Source of the DNA: Anaeromusa acidaminophila DSM 3853
GTDB taxonomy: Bacteria; Bacillota; Negativicutes; Anaeromusales; Anaeromusaceae
NCBI RefSeq assembly: GCF_000374545.1
Contig: NZ_KB894604.1
Span: 1-53,530 of the forward strand
Length of the DNA stretch: 53,530 bases
Direction: 5' to 3'
The notes beneath the pieces were generated by a model. It worked only from the letters and a program-made list of their open reading frames with translations. It was not told where the DNA came from and made no database searches. Within the stretch, counting starts at the first letter, position 1. The number at the start of each line of letters is the position of its first letter. Shown piece by piece: positions 8,592 to 17,406 of this stretch. A program made the position numbers and the translations under genes.

Positions 8592-9368
8592 ATGGGATCC
8601 TTGTTAGAACGGACTCGTAAAATCAACAAACTACTGCAAAAGTCGGAAAAAGTGGATTACTTTGATATGTCTCAGGTTTTAAGCTCGGTTTTAAAAGCCA
8701 ATGTGTATATTGTCAGCCGTGAAGGCGGCGTGCTCGGGTATGCACTGATGGACGATTTTGAATGTGAAGTAATGCGAGATAAAGTTCTTTCACAACGACA
8801 GTTCCCGGAAACATATGTGGAATGGTTGCTGCGGGTGAATGAAACTTCACCGAATTTGAGTCTGGAAAAAGGCTTGTGCTCTTTTAATCAAGCAACAGAA
8901 TGTATGTTTTCTGGAAAATATACCACGGTTATTCCTATTTATGGCGTTGGCGAGCGGATTGGCACCTTGATTGTCGCTAAGTTTGAAGTGACTTTTGAAG
9001 ATGACGACTTGGTGCTTGGCGAATATGGCTCAACAGTTGTCGGGATGGAAATGCTGCGTGACCGTAGCGAAAAAATTGAAGATGAGGCAAGAAAAAAAGC
9101 AACCGTACAGGTCGCGTTGGGAACTCTTTCTTATTCGGAATTGGAAGCGGTTATGCATATTCTTAACGAGCTTGAAGGAAATGAAGGCTTATTAGTTGCC
9201 AGCAAGATAGCTGATCGCGTTGGTATCACCCGCTCGGTTATTGTCAATGCTTTACGGAAATTCGAAAGTGCTGGCGTTATTGAATCTAAGTCGCTGGGTA
9301 TGAAGGGGACTTATATCAAAGTGTTGAATGATCTTTTGATCGACGAATTGAAAAAACTGAAAAAATAA
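8592..9368 (+). CDS. codY: GTP- and branched-chain-amino-acid-sensing global regulator CodY
   Basis: CodY represses or activates nutrient-limitation genes when bound to Ile/Leu/Val and GTP. The 258 residues match the family length. An N-terminal GAF domain starts with LLERTRKINKLLQ. A linker helix follows, then the highly conserved C-terminal winged helix with ASKIADRVGITRSVIVNALR (about residues 203-222) and ESAGVIESKSLGMKGTYIK. AAGGGAAGGG precedes the ATG. A strong terminator follows, so codY is separate from the flagellar operon although adjacent to it, as in Bacillus, where codY also precedes flgB and CodY represses fla/che. Confidence 0.96.
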   Translation: MGSLLERTRKINKLLQKSEKVDYFDMSQVLSSVLKANVYIVSREGGVLGYALMDDFECEVMRDKVLSQRQFPETYVEWLLRVNETSPNLSLEKGLCSFNQATECMFSGKYTTVIPIYGVGERIGTLIVAKFEVTFEDDDLVLGEYGSTVVGMEMLRDRSEKIEDEARKKATVQVALGTLSYSELEAVMHILNELEGNEGLLVASKIADRVGITRSVIVNALRKFESAGVIESKSLGMKGTYIKVLNDLLIDELKKLKK

Positions 9369-9406
9369 TGTGACTTGCAGTGACGCAGGGAGAACTTGTT
9401 GTCGCT

Positions 9407-9440
9407 AAAGCCTCCCTCTTCTGTGAGGGAGGCTTTTATT
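9407..9440 (+). terminator. Strong intrinsic terminator after codY
   Basis: AAAGCCTCCCTC 9407-9418 pairs perfectly with GAGGGAGGCTTT 9425-9436 (12 bp, loop TTCTGT) and is followed by TTTTATT. The A-run before the stem makes it potentially bidirectional. It separates codY from the flagellar operon. Confidence 0.85.
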
Positions 9441-9542
9441 GTGAAATCAATACATGTGGCCTGGTTTCTCCAAGATAAGGATAGGACTTATGGTGCAAAA
9501 AAGGAAAAATTTGTCCAGATTTGCAGTAATAGCAAGGGTTTT

Positions 9543-9571
9543 TTGAAATTATGTCGAACTGGAAATAAGTA
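9543..9571 (+). promoter_or_regulatory. Tentative promoter of the flagellar operon
   Basis: In the 210 bases between the codY terminator and flgB, TTGAAA 9543-9548 and TAAGTA 9566-9571 are 17 bases apart, a weak SigA match. I see no SigD-type (TAAA-N15-GCCGATAT) or sigma-54 promoter here. A strong ribosome site, AAGGAGG, lies at 9636-9642 before flgB. The position makes a promoter likely; the exact boxes are uncertain. Confidence 0.3.
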
Positions 9572-9651
9572 TTGTTTTGCGATTGATCAAGTAGTCACAA
9601 GTGGAAATTTGAAAACCGCAGAGCGGCGGTTCGGCAAGGAGGAACTTCTAC

Positions 9652-10065
9652 GTGTTGGAGGCTATTATTTCGCCCCGACGGGTGGCGATTATGGAAGGGG
9701 CTTTACAAGCGGCCAGCACGCGGCAACGCGTGATCAGCAACAATGTGGCCAATGTAAATACGCCCGGGTTTAAAAAAAGCGATGTAGTGTTTGAGTCCTT
9801 GTTACGAGATCAGCTTGGAGATGGTAAACGGTTGCAAATGTCGCGTACCAACGAAAAGCATTATCCTCAGGCGACCGGTGCCGTTCCGAAAGCCCAAGTG
9901 CAAGTTCAAAAGGATACGTCCATTCGCATTGATGGGAATAACGTAGATATTGATGCGGAAATGGCCGGTATGGCAAAAAACAGTATTTACTATCAAGCGG
10001 TAGCCCTGGATATCGGACGCTATTTTACTTCACTTAAAAGTGTGATTAAGGGAGGAGCAAGCTAA
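9652..10065 (+). CDS. flgB: Flagellar proximal rod protein FlgB
   Basis: FlgB polymerises with FlgC, FlgF and FlgG to form the rod driving the filament through the envelope; it is exported by the flagellar type III system. The 137 residues begin with a coiled-coil segment ending in the rod/hook signature VISNNVANVNTPGFKKSDV. The C-terminus ends in helices (MAKNSIYYQAVALDIGRYF) typical of FlgB. The start is GTG 9652, nine bases after AAGGAGG. It is the first gene of the operon; flgC begins three bases downstream of its stop. Confidence 0.93.
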   Translation: MLEAIISPRRVAIMEGALQAASTRQRVISNNVANVNTPGFKKSDVVFESLLRDQLGDGKRLQMSRTNEKHYPQATGAVPKAQVQVQKDTSIRIDGNNVDIDAEMAGMAKNSIYYQAVALDIGRYFTSLKSVIKGGAS

Positions 10066-10068
10066 GTT

Positions 10069-10506
10069 ATGAGTTTGTTTTCGGCAATTGATGCGGCGGG
10101 ATCAGGCTTGACGGCAGAACGGCTGCGGATGGATGTGATTTCCAATAACTTGGCTAATGTCAATTCCACCCGTACAGTTGCAGGCGGTCCTTATCGTCGG
10201 CAAGTGGTTGTTTTTGCGCCAAGAGAAGGAGAACAGTCCTTTGGCAGGGTGTTGCAAAAAGAAATGGGAAGCAATACGGAAGGTGTGCGTGCTGTTGGAA
10301 TTACAGAAGACGCTAGTCCTTTTCGAACCGTTTATGAACCGCAACATCCGGATGCAGATGCAAATGGCTATGTCCGAATGCCTAACGTGAATGTTGTTGC
10401 GGAAATGGTGGATATGATTACAGCCACCAGGGCATACGAAGCAAATGCAACTTCGATTAATACTGCAAAAACTATGATGACCAAGGCTTTGGAAATCGGT
10501 AAATAA
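10069..10506 (+). CDS. flgC: Flagellar proximal rod protein FlgC
   Basis: Second proximal rod subunit, partner of FlgB and FliE. The 145-residue protein has the N-terminal rod motif LRMDVISNNLANVNSTRT. The C-terminal half reads PFRTVYEPQHPDAD, GYVRMPNVNVVAEMVDMI and then TRAYEANATSINTAKTMM, as in nearly all FlgC proteins. It starts four bases after flgB. It is translated with flgB and followed by fliE about 75 bases later. Confidence 0.95.
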   Translation: MSLFSAIDAAGSGLTAERLRMDVISNNLANVNSTRTVAGGPYRRQVVVFAPREGEQSFGRVLQKEMGSNTEGVRAVGITEDASPFRTVYEPQHPDADANGYVRMPNVNVVAEMVDMITATRAYEANATSINTAKTMMTKALEIGK

Positions 10507-10582
10507 GTGTTTTGAATACATAGAAACTCGAGCGTGGCAAAGTGCTGCAGTGAATTTTTTTATTGGGAAAAGAGGTGTGAAG

Positions 10583-10885
10583 ATGCGAATTGAACCCATA
10601 TCGCTGGTAAAAGCTCCACTGGCTTTAACGGAAGCGGCAAAGCCGCAGGCGGCTGCTATTGACGGAGAGTCCTTTCAACAGTTTTTTACTAATGCGCTAG
10701 GAGAAGTAAATAAATTACAGCTTAATTCACAAAGTCTGTCGGTAAAAATGGCTGCCGGAGAGATTCAGGATCTTTCTGAAGTCACAGTTGCCGCTGAAAA
10801 AGCCAATGTAGCCTTGCAACTGACTATGCAAATTCGGAACAAGGCTCTTGACGCGTATCAAGAAGTCATGCGCATGACGGTATAA
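10583..10885 (+). CDS. fliE: Flagellar hook-basal body complex protein FliE
   Basis: FliE joins the MS ring (FliF) to the rod and is among the first proteins exported. The product is 100 residues, the usual size. It has a FQQFFTNALGEVNKLQ helix, SLSVKMAAGEIQDLSEVTVAAEKA, and the closing LQLTMQIRNKALDAYQEVMRM, all characteristic. An upstream in-frame GTG at 10550 would add 11 residues. ATG 10583 has the ribosome site AAGAGGTGTG in the right place, so I use it. flgB-flgC-fliE-fliF is the conserved basal-body block. Confidence 0.93.
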   Translation: MRIEPISLVKAPLALTEAAKPQAAAIDGESFQQFFTNALGEVNKLQLNSQSLSVKMAAGEIQDLSEVTVAAEKANVALQLTMQIRNKALDAYQEVMRMTV

Positions 10886-10941
10886 TAGTCGCAGCAGCAT
10901 GAAAAACATTCCAACGTGGAGATTATGAGAGGATGGAATTC

Positions 10942-12486
10942 ATGGCAGACTGGAAGGAACAGGTGCTGCGGTTTTGGCGAAACATGGAACGGAGACAACG
11001 GCTAATCCTTATAGGCGTGGGCGTATTGACGCTTGTTGCCGTACTTGGAGTTAGCTATTGGGTGGGAAGCCGCCCAGACTTAGTGCCTCTTTATACTGGC
11101 TTAGAAGCTAAAGATGCAGGCGCTATTCGGGAAAAATTAAAAGAATTGAAAATTCCTCACGAAGTAGGCGGCGACGGTACTGTTATTTTGGTTTCTTCCA
11201 AAGACGTATACCGAGTCCGCTTGGATTTGGCGAGCCAAGGGTTGCCAAGAGGGAACAAGGGCTTTGAAATTTTTGACCAAAGTAAATTTGGCACTACAGA
11301 ATTTCAAAACAAAGTAAATTTATTACAGGCATTACAAGGAGAGTTGACGCGGACCATTGAACAATTGGCAGAAGTAGAAAAGGCTCGAGTTCATATTGTA
11401 ATGCCTGAAGACAGCTTGTATAAGAAGAATGAAAAGCCGGCGACTGCCTCTATTATGTTGAAACTCAAGCCCCAAACTGAATTATCAAAAGAGCAAATTA
11501 AAGGGATTGTCAATTTGGTGGCGCACAGCATTCAAGGTTTAAAACCGGAGAATGTTACTGTTGTGGATTCTATGGCTCGAGTACTGAATGAACCGCCGGA
11601 GCAACCCGGAGGTATTGGCTCAGGCTCTCTAACGCAGGTGGAACTGACTAAGAAAATGCAGGAAGAAATGCAAAAGAACCTGCAGAGTCTGTTGGATCAA
11701 GTTCTTGGACCAGGCAAGGCGGCTGCGCGTGTAAATCTGGAATTGACATTTGATCAGAGAACTGTGGATAAGCAGACCTTTGAGCCTGTCGTAGACGACA
11801 AAGGAATTGTGCGAAGCTCTCAAGATGTAAGCGAGAACTACAAAGGTACGTCTACAACGCCCGGCGGTCCGGCTGGAACTCCTAGCAATATACCGGGGTA
11901 TGTAACAACAAATCCTAATTCACAGTCTAACTATGAAAAGAAAGAGGCTGTGAGAAATTATGAGATCAATGAAACTAAGGAAAAAGTAGTAGCGGCTCCG
12001 GGATCAATCCGACGTTTGGCAGTAGCGGTCCTTGTAGACGATTCGGTTACGCCGCTACAGCAAGACAGCCTGTCGAGAACTGTTTCTTCTGCAGTGGGAA
12101 TTAACCCGACCCGAGGAGATGTTTTGTCAGTAGAACGTCTGCCCTTCAGTACGGAGCTGGCGGACAAGCAAAGACAGGAAGAAGAAGATTTCAAACGCCA
12201 ACAGGCGCAGGCCATGTGGATGAAAATTGCCTTGGTGCTGCTGTTGGCAGGAACATTGTTTGCAATTATTCGTTTATACTTGAAACGGAAACAGCGTGAA
12301 CGTGAAATGGAAGAAATGCAACAGATGCTGGCAATGGATGAAGTTGCTGATCTGGCAGGCGCCGAGGCGGAATTATCGCCAGAAGAACGGCGACGCCAAG
12401 AACAGCGTCAGGCGATCGAACAGATGGCGAAATCGCGCCCGGAAGATATCGCACAAATGCTCAAAGCGTGGTTGACAGACGAGTAA
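10942..12486 (+). CDS. fliF: Flagellar MS-ring protein FliF
   Basis: FliF forms the inner-membrane MS ring on which rod, switch and export gate assemble. About 514 residues: a membrane segment near residues 25-45 (LILIGVGVLTLVAVLGVSYWV); the ring-building domain with GLEAKDAGAIREKL and GNKGFEIFD; RVHIVMPEDSLY; a variable Gly/Pro/Ser-rich loop; a second membrane segment (IALVLLLAGTLFAIIRLYL); and a C-terminal cytoplasmic tail that binds FliG (RPEDIAQMLKAWL). ATG 10933 is also in frame, but GAGAGG sits directly against it; ATG 10942 has better spacing. Confidence 0.95.
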   Translation: MADWKEQVLRFWRNMERRQRLILIGVGVLTLVAVLGVSYWVGSRPDLVPLYTGLEAKDAGAIREKLKELKIPHEVGGDGTVILVSSKDVYRVRLDLASQGLPRGNKGFEIFDQSKFGTTEFQNKVNLLQALQGELTRTIEQLAEVEKARVHIVMPEDSLYKKNEKPATASIMLKLKPQTELSKEQIKGIVNLVAHSIQGLKPENVTVVDSMARVLNEPPEQPGGIGSGSLTQVELTKKMQEEMQKNLQSLLDQVLGPGKAAARVNLELTFDQRTVDKQTFEPVVDDKGIVRSSQDVSENYKGTSTTPGGPAGTPSNIPGYVTTNPNSQSNYEKKEAVRNYEINETKEKVVAAPGSIRRLAVAVLVDDSVTPLQQDSLSRTVSSAVGINPTRGDVLSVERLPFSTELADKQRQEEEDFKRQQAQAMWMKIALVLLLAGTLFAIIRLYLKRKQREREMEEMQQMLAMDEVADLAGAEAELSPEERRRQEQRQAIEQMAKSRPEDIAQMLKAWLTDE

Positions 12487-12510
12487 AAGGTCGCCGGGAG
12501 GGAATAATGT

Positions 12511-13521
12511 ATGTATGGTCAAAATGAGTTAACGCCGAAACAAAAAGCGGCCATTCTGTTGATTTCGTTGGGTCCTGAAGTATCTTCCCAGGTTTTTCGT
12601 CATTTGCGGGAAGAAGAAATTGAAAAACTAACGCTGGAAATTGCTAGCCAGCGCAAAGTTACGCAGGAACAAAAAGAAAAAGTGTTAGATGAATTTCATG
12701 CACTGCTAGTGGCAAAGGAATATATTTCCGCCGGAGGTCTTGAGTATGCAAGAGAAGTGCTGGAAAAGGCATTAGGTTCGGAAAAAGCCGTTTCGATTAT
12801 CAACCGGCTGACGTCGAGTCTGCAAATTCGTCCGTTTGACTTTGCGCGAAAGACGGATCCATCACAGCTTTTAAACTTTATTCAAAATGAGCATCCCCAA
12901 ACGATTGCCCTGGTGATGGCTTATTTGACGCCGGAGCAATCTGCTGCGATTATTTCTAATTTGCCAGCGGATCGGCAAGTGGAAGTTTCTAAAAGAATTG
13001 CATTGATGGACCGGACGTCGCCGGATGTGTTGAAGGATGTCGAACGGGTTTTAGAACGGAAGCTATCTTCATTGGCTACCCAGGACTTTACTACTGCCGG
13101 CGGCGTTGATACGATTGTGGAAATGCTGAACCGTGTAGACCGTACGACTGAACGCACAATCATTGAAAATCTGGAAGTGCAAAATCCGGAACTGGCAGAA
13201 GAAATTAAACGTAAAATGTTTGTCTTTGAAGATATTGTTATGCTGGATGATCGGTCGCTGCAAATGGTCTTGCGTGAAATCGATCAGAAGGATTTGGCCT
13301 TGGCGCTTAAGGCTTCGTCAGGCGAAGTGGGTGAAAAAATCTACAAGAACATGTCGAAAAGGGCTTCTGAAATGTTGCGCGAAGAAATTGAGTATATGGG
13401 ACCGGTACGTATTCGCGATGTAGAAGAATCACAGCAAAAAATTGTAAATGTCATCCGACGCTTAGAAGAGTCGGGAGAAATCATAGTATCTCGCGGCAAA
13501 GGAGACGAGGTCATTGCATAG
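12511..13521 (+). CDS. fliG: Flagellar motor switch protein FliG
   Basis: FliG is the rotor subunit that touches the MotA stator and converts ion flow into torque. The 336 residues include LTPKQKAAILLISLGPE at the N-terminal FliF-binding domain and the middle-domain NEHPQTIALVMAYL. The C-terminal torque domain follows, with FVFEDIVMLDDRSLQMVLREID and KNMSKRASEMLREEIEYMGPVR. The charged residues used in torque generation appear conserved. AGGGAGG precedes the ATG. Its last codons overlap the TTG start of fliH. Confidence 0.96.
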   Translation: MYGQNELTPKQKAAILLISLGPEVSSQVFRHLREEEIEKLTLEIASQRKVTQEQKEKVLDEFHALLVAKEYISAGGLEYAREVLEKALGSEKAVSIINRLTSSLQIRPFDFARKTDPSQLLNFIQNEHPQTIALVMAYLTPEQSAAIISNLPADRQVEVSKRIALMDRTSPDVLKDVERVLERKLSSLATQDFTTAGGVDTIVEMLNRVDRTTERTIIENLEVQNPELAEEIKRKMFVFEDIVMLDDRSLQMVLREIDQKDLALALKASSGEVGEKIYKNMSKRASEMLREEIEYMGPVRIRDVEESQQKIVNVIRRLEESGEIIVSRGKGDEVIA

Positions 13522-14272
13522 AATCATCAAATCGCCGCCCTTGCAAGGGGAGCTGGTAGTGATTCAGAACAAGCCTCCGGCAGTCCTTCAGCATGAAGAT
13601 AAAAATGAGGAAAAATTTGACACTCGAAGTGTAGATGAAATTGCTCAAGAGAGAGCGAATGTAATTTTAACGGAAGCGCAGCGTCAGGCTGAAGCTCTCG
13701 TGAGAACGGCTCAATTAGATGCTGCCCGCATTAAAGGCGAGGCGGAATCGTTATATGGACAGGCTAAAGAGCAGGGACATCGTGAAGGTTTTGAAGAAGG
13801 ATTAGCTCAGGGACGACAGGCTGCGGAAAAAGAAATGAAGCTGGCTGTGGAACAGGCGGTGCAAAATGCCAATCGCTTAATTCGTGCAGCAGAGCAACAG
13901 CAGGTAGAGTTTCTTGTAGATGCAGAACGTCAAGTGGTGGATTTGGTATTGGATTGTGTACGTAAAGTCTTGGCGCGAGAGGTAGCGGAAAATCCACTGG
14001 TTGTGTTGCCCATTGTAACTGCTGCGATTAGTAAAGTGAAAGATCAGGATGCCATTCAAATTCGGGTGCATCCTGATGATTATGAAACCGTTTTGATGGC
14101 GCGGCGTGATTTGCAACTCTTGATTGGTCGAGAGGAAGGCTTGCGTATTAGTGCGGATCATACAGTGTCTCCAGGCGGTTGTATTGTAGAGACGACGGCT
14201 GGAACGGTGGATGCAAGAATGGAAACTCAAATGGAAATGCTGCAACAGGCGTTGAAAGAAGTGATGCCATGA
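13514..14272 (+). CDS. fliH: Flagellar export ATPase regulator FliH
   Basis: FliH is the stalk-like negative regulator of the ATPase FliI and docks it at the export gate. The 252-residue product has a charged N-terminus and a long coiled coil with Ala/Glu/Gln repeats (about residues 40-125). These include GQAKEQGHREGFEEGLAQG, the GxxxG-type repeat typical of FliH. The C-terminal domain ends SPGGCIVETTAGTVDARMETQM, shared with V/F-ATPase E subunits. The start is TTG 13514, with AAAGGAG upstream, overlapping the fliG stop. The stop overlaps fliI. Confidence 0.9.
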   Translation: MHRIIKSPPLQGELVVIQNKPPAVLQHEDKNEEKFDTRSVDEIAQERANVILTEAQRQAEALVRTAQLDAARIKGEAESLYGQAKEQGHREGFEEGLAQGRQAAEKEMKLAVEQAVQNANRLIRAAEQQQVEFLVDAERQVVDLVLDCVRKVLAREVAENPLVVLPIVTAAISKVKDQDAIQIRVHPDDYETVLMARRDLQLLIGREEGLRISADHTVSPGGCIVETTAGTVDARMETQMEMLQQALKEVMP

Positions 14273-15594
14273 TGAAGGACGCATTTTCAGGCGATGTTTA
14301 TTTTCAGGCTATCAGGCAGTGCGAAAGCATGCGGCGAAGTGGGCGAGTCACTCAGATTGTGGGGTTGGTCATTGAATCGCAAGGGCCTAATGTCAATTTG
14401 GGCGATTTGTGTTATGTAAGTAGTCGTGGAGGCGCTCAAGCGATTCCAGCGGAGGTAGTCGGATTTCGCCAAAATCGAGTGCTGTTAATGCCGATTGCAG
14501 AGATGGAAGGAATTGGACCTGGATGCGAGGTGATTTCCGCTCAAGGGACCTTGAAAGTGACAGTAGGTCAAGGTTTATTGGGACGCATTCTTGATGGAAT
14601 GGGGCGTCCTATGGATGGCAAAGGCCCCCTTGTTTCCAGTCGTGAATATCCGTTAAATGCATTACCTCCGCCGCCGCTTACAAGAAGGCGGATTGAAGAA
14701 CCTCTTTCCGTAGGCGTTCGAGCAATTGATGCGCTGCTTACTTTAGGCAAGGGACAGCGTGTGGGAATCATGGCGGGTAGTGGCGTTGGAAAAAGTACGC
14801 TCTTAGGTATGATGGCTAGAAATACCGAGGCAGATATCAGTGTCATTGCCTTAATCGGCGAACGTGGCCGTGAGGTGCGTGAATTTATTGAACGCGATTT
14901 AGGGGAAGAAGGCTTGAAACGATCGGTAGTGGTAGTAGCTACTTCGGATCAGCCCGCATTGGTGCGAATTAAAGGAGCTTTGACAGCGACGGCTATTGCG
15001 GAATATTTCCGAGACCAAGGGCGCGATGTGATGTTCATGATGGATTCAGTAACGCGTTTTGCTATGGCGCAGCGTGAAGTAGGTCTTACTGTTGGAGAAC
15101 CGCCAGCGACCAGAGGCTATACTCCCTCTGTTTTTGCGATGCTTCCGAAACTGTTGGAACGTTCTGGAACAGGGGCTAATGGTTCCATTACCGGAATCTA
15201 TACGGTTTTAGTTGACGGCGATGATATGAATGAACCCATCGCCGACGCTGTACGCAGCATTCTTGACGGACATATCGTGCTTTCACGCAGTATTGCAGCG
15301 CAAAATCACTATCCGGCCATTGATATTCTAAATAGCGTAAGCCGGGTTATGACCGAAGTTGTAACCAAAGAGCAGCGTATGGCCGCTCAGTGCCTTCGCT
15401 CGTTGATGGCAACCCATCGCGATGCAGCGGATCTGATTAATATTGGCGCGTATGTTCAAGGAAGCAACCCGGAGATTGATCAAGCAATTGAACGCATAGG
15501 CGCTATTCGAAAGTTTCTGCAGCAGGATGTATATGAACAAACTACTTTATCTGATGCGGTAATGCAATTGATGCAGCTTGTAGAAGGGTGTTGA
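14269..15594 (+). CDS. fliI: Flagellum-specific ATPase FliI
   Basis: FliI is the hexameric ATPase, related to F1-beta, that helps feed rod, hook and filament proteins into the export gate. The Walker A motif GSGVGKST lies at about residues 170-177, and the Walker B region is VMFMMDSVTRFAMAQREVGL. GEPPATRGYTPSVFAMLPKLLERSG and LVDGDDMNEPIADAVRSILDGH are the FliI/InvC signature. The frame is open further upstream, but the first 30 codons would be fliH sequence out of frame. ATG 14269 (or 14272) at the fliH stop is the natural start, giving about 442 residues. Confidence 0.95.
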   Translation: MMKDAFSGDVYFQAIRQCESMRRSGRVTQIVGLVIESQGPNVNLGDLCYVSSRGGAQAIPAEVVGFRQNRVLLMPIAEMEGIGPGCEVISAQGTLKVTVGQGLLGRILDGMGRPMDGKGPLVSSREYPLNALPPPPLTRRRIEEPLSVGVRAIDALLTLGKGQRVGIMAGSGVGKSTLLGMMARNTEADISVIALIGERGREVREFIERDLGEEGLKRSVVVVATSDQPALVRIKGALTATAIAEYFRDQGRDVMFMMDSVTRFAMAQREVGLTVGEPPATRGYTPSVFAMLPKLLERSGTGANGSITGIYTVLVDGDDMNEPIADAVRSILDGHIVLSRSIAAQNHYPAIDILNSVSRVMTEVVTKEQRMAAQCLRSLMATHRDAADLINIGAYVQGSNPEIDQAIERIGAIRKFLQQDVYEQTTLSDAVMQLMQLVEGC

Positions 15595-15615
15595 GATTAA
15601 GAAGGAGCCTGGACT

Positions 15616-16068
15616 ATGAAACGCTTTCATTTCCGTCTTGAAGTGCTGTTAGGAGTGCGCCGCCGGAAATGTGATGAAGTTAAACTAGAATTAGCGGAAG
15701 CCACACGTAGGGTGCAAGAGACGGTAGATGCCCTCCAAAAGCTTTGGAAAGAGCGAAGTGAAGCGAGAACGTGGTTTGCGGCTCAGCAAAGCAAAGGACT
15801 GTTGAATGCAGCTATACTGCCTTTATACGATGCGTGCCAAATACGATCCTACAACCGTGAAAAAGAGCTTATTGCCGAAAAGGAAGCGAGGGAACTAGCG
15901 CGCCAAAACTGTCTGCTGAAACTGGAAGAAGCGGTTAAACATTTGAAAGCGGTAGAATCGCTGAAGGAAACGCAGTATCAACAATATTTGCATGAGTCGT
16001 TGATGGAAGAACAAAAGGTTTTAGATGAAATTGGTATGCAGTTATATTTGCGGGAAGAAGGAGAGTGA
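15616..16068 (+). CDS. fliJ: Flagellar export chaperone FliJ
   Basis: FliJ is the small coiled-coil stalk linking FliI to FlhA and an escort for substrate chaperones. The 150 residues begin KRFHFRLEVLLGVRRRKCDE, the usual FliJ opening, and are almost entirely alpha-helical with heptad-like Leu/Ala spacing and many Lys/Glu/Gln. The sequence is poorly conserved in the family, so position directly after fliI adds much of the weight. GAAGGAGCC precedes the ATG. Confidence 0.88.
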   Translation: MKRFHFRLEVLLGVRRRKCDEVKLELAEATRRVQETVDALQKLWKERSEARTWFAAQQSKGLLNAAILPLYDACQIRSYNREKELIAEKEARELARQNCLLKLEEAVKHLKAVESLKETQYQQYLHESLMEEQKVLDEIGMQLYLREEGE

Positions 16069-16074
16069 TAGGGA

Positions 16075-16665
16075 ATGGTGATTCAAAGCATTCAAGAAAT
16101 TACAGGGCGGATCGCTGCCATTGAAGCCAAATTCGGCCGTATGGGAAACATGCTTACTGCCAAAAATGCTTCTTTGTCAGGGCAACCTGCTTCTTTTACG
16201 GATGAATTGCAGCAGCAAGTCCGAGGCAAGTCTTCTTCTACGCTTGCAAGTACAACAGGAACTGCTCTCTCTCAGCAGGGAGATTCCATACGGCAAATGG
16301 TTAGCTCCAGTGCAAAAAGGCAAGGTGTAGATCCGAGGCTTGCTATGGCCGTGGCTAAGGCGGAATCTAATTTTGACTCCCAAGCGGTTTCAGACGTTGG
16401 CGCACAAGGCATCATGCAGCTGATGCCGGACACAGCGAGGGCGTTAGGCGTTAACCCGCAAGATACCAGAGAGAATATTGAAGGCGGCGTGACGTATTTG
16501 CGGCAAATGCTGCAGCATTTTCAAGGCGACCCTGCCAAAGCGGTTGCGGCATATAATGCAGGTCCTGGAGCGGTGGAAGCATACGGAGGCGTTCCTCCTT
16601 ATGGCGAAACACAGGAATATGTGAAAAGAGTATTAAAGTTCATGGAAAATGAGAACGAAATATAA
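16075..16665 (+). CDS. Lytic transglycosylase (SLT domain) of the flagellar operon
   Basis: It probably cuts peptidoglycan to let the rod through the wall, a job done by the C-terminal domain of FlgJ in proteobacteria. The 196 residues have a Ser/Thr/Gln-rich N-terminal half without a clear signal peptide. An SLT domain follows from about residue 75: DPRLAMAVAKAESNFD with catalytic Glu97, then GAQGIMQLMPDTARALG, and AVAAYNAGPGAVEAYGGVPPYGETQEYVKRV. The lack of a signal peptide suggests export by the flagellar machine itself, which is inference. It sits between fliJ and the ylxF/motE-like gene. Confidence 0.88.
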   Translation: MVIQSIQEITGRIAAIEAKFGRMGNMLTAKNASLSGQPASFTDELQQQVRGKSSSTLASTTGTALSQQGDSIRQMVSSSAKRQGVDPRLAMAVAKAESNFDSQAVSDVGAQGIMQLMPDTARALGVNPQDTRENIEGGVTYLRQMLQHFQGDPAKAVAAYNAGPGAVEAYGGVPPYGETQEYVKRVLKFMENENEI

Positions 16666-16692
16666 TTAGGTGGATAAGGATGGTTTCGCAGT

Positions 16693-17328
16693 ATGGCAGC
16701 AGGTAAAACAGATGTAAGACAAAATAAGAATAAATCCCAGGATGCAAAGAACGCAACTGTGGAAGCACCAGTAGAGAAAAAGTCGCGCATCATTTTCCTG
16801 CTGAAGCTTGGGGTCGCGCTGCTTTTGGTCGTTTTGCTTGTTCTTTTAGGCTTTGGAGTAGGAGTATATTTCAAGCTAATCGACTTGGAAGATCTGGGAA
16901 AACAATACGGTTTGGCCAATGTACCGGGCATCGGACGGTATTTTGAACAGCCGGCAACCAACTTTGAACCGGTGGAATTGCCTGAAAGTGTAACCGCGCC
17001 TGCGCTGCCTGTTGTGCAACCGCCTGCGGATCCTGCCTTAGTGCCGCCTCAACCCAAGACGGTGCCGTTGACAGAAGCGGAAAAGGAAAAAATGCTTAAA
17101 AAGCAGCAGCAAGAGGAGAGCAAACGTATTGGTCGTTTGGCTCGCTTGTATGGCGGCATGAAGCCGGATGAAGCTGTAGGCATTTTGAACCGTCTGGATG
17201 ATACGGAAGTTTTGGCGATTATGGGCAAAATGGAAGAAGAACAAGTATCTAAAATTTTACCTCTCTTTGATTCCAGCCGTGCCGCACGATTGACGCAAAG
17301 TATGATGCGGCCTGCAAAACTGGAATAG
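16693..17328 (+). CDS. MotE/YlxF-like membrane protein of the flagellar operon
   Basis: In the family (B. subtilis YlxF, rhizobial MotE) these proteins lie in flagellar operons; MotE helps the stator protein MotC. The 211 residues have a basic N-terminal tail and one membrane segment (about residues 33-57, FLLKLGVALLLVVLLVLLGF). A Pro/Ala/Val-rich linker leads to a C-terminal MgtE-N-like helical domain with ARLYGGMKPDEAVGILNRLD and MGKMEEEQVSKILPLFD. The domain order and location between fliJ and fliK support the call; the biochemical role here is not known. Confidence 0.8.
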   Translation: MAAGKTDVRQNKNKSQDAKNATVEAPVEKKSRIIFLLKLGVALLLVVLLVLLGFGVGVYFKLIDLEDLGKQYGLANVPGIGRYFEQPATNFEPVELPESVTAPALPVVQPPADPALVPPQPKTVPLTEAEKEKMLKKQQQEESKRIGRLARLYGGMKPDEAVGILNRLDDTEVLAIMGKMEEEQVSKILPLFDSSRAARLTQSMMRPAKLE

Positions 17329-17406
17329 TTGCAGCAAGGGGTGCCAACAGCATGAAGAAACAAAAAATGTATTTAATGAGTATATTGTAGAAAGGAGGTG
17401 AAAGAG

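Noticed and set aside
9369-9440. GEMM-I (c-di-GMP) riboswitch-like words GACGCAGGGAGAAC and CGCTAAAGCCTCC before flgB
   Set aside because: The required GGCAAACC segment, GNRA loop and tetraloop receptor are missing, and the second word is simply the stem of the codY terminator.
9396-9773. 125-codon open frame starting in the codY terminator and running into flgB
   Set aside because: It begins inside a terminator hairpin, has no family resemblance and overlaps flgB in another frame.
14179-14268. Upstream extension of fliI by 30 codons
   Set aside because: The extra residues are fliH sequence read out of frame with low-complexity Gly/Asn; the ATG at the fliH stop is the normal start.
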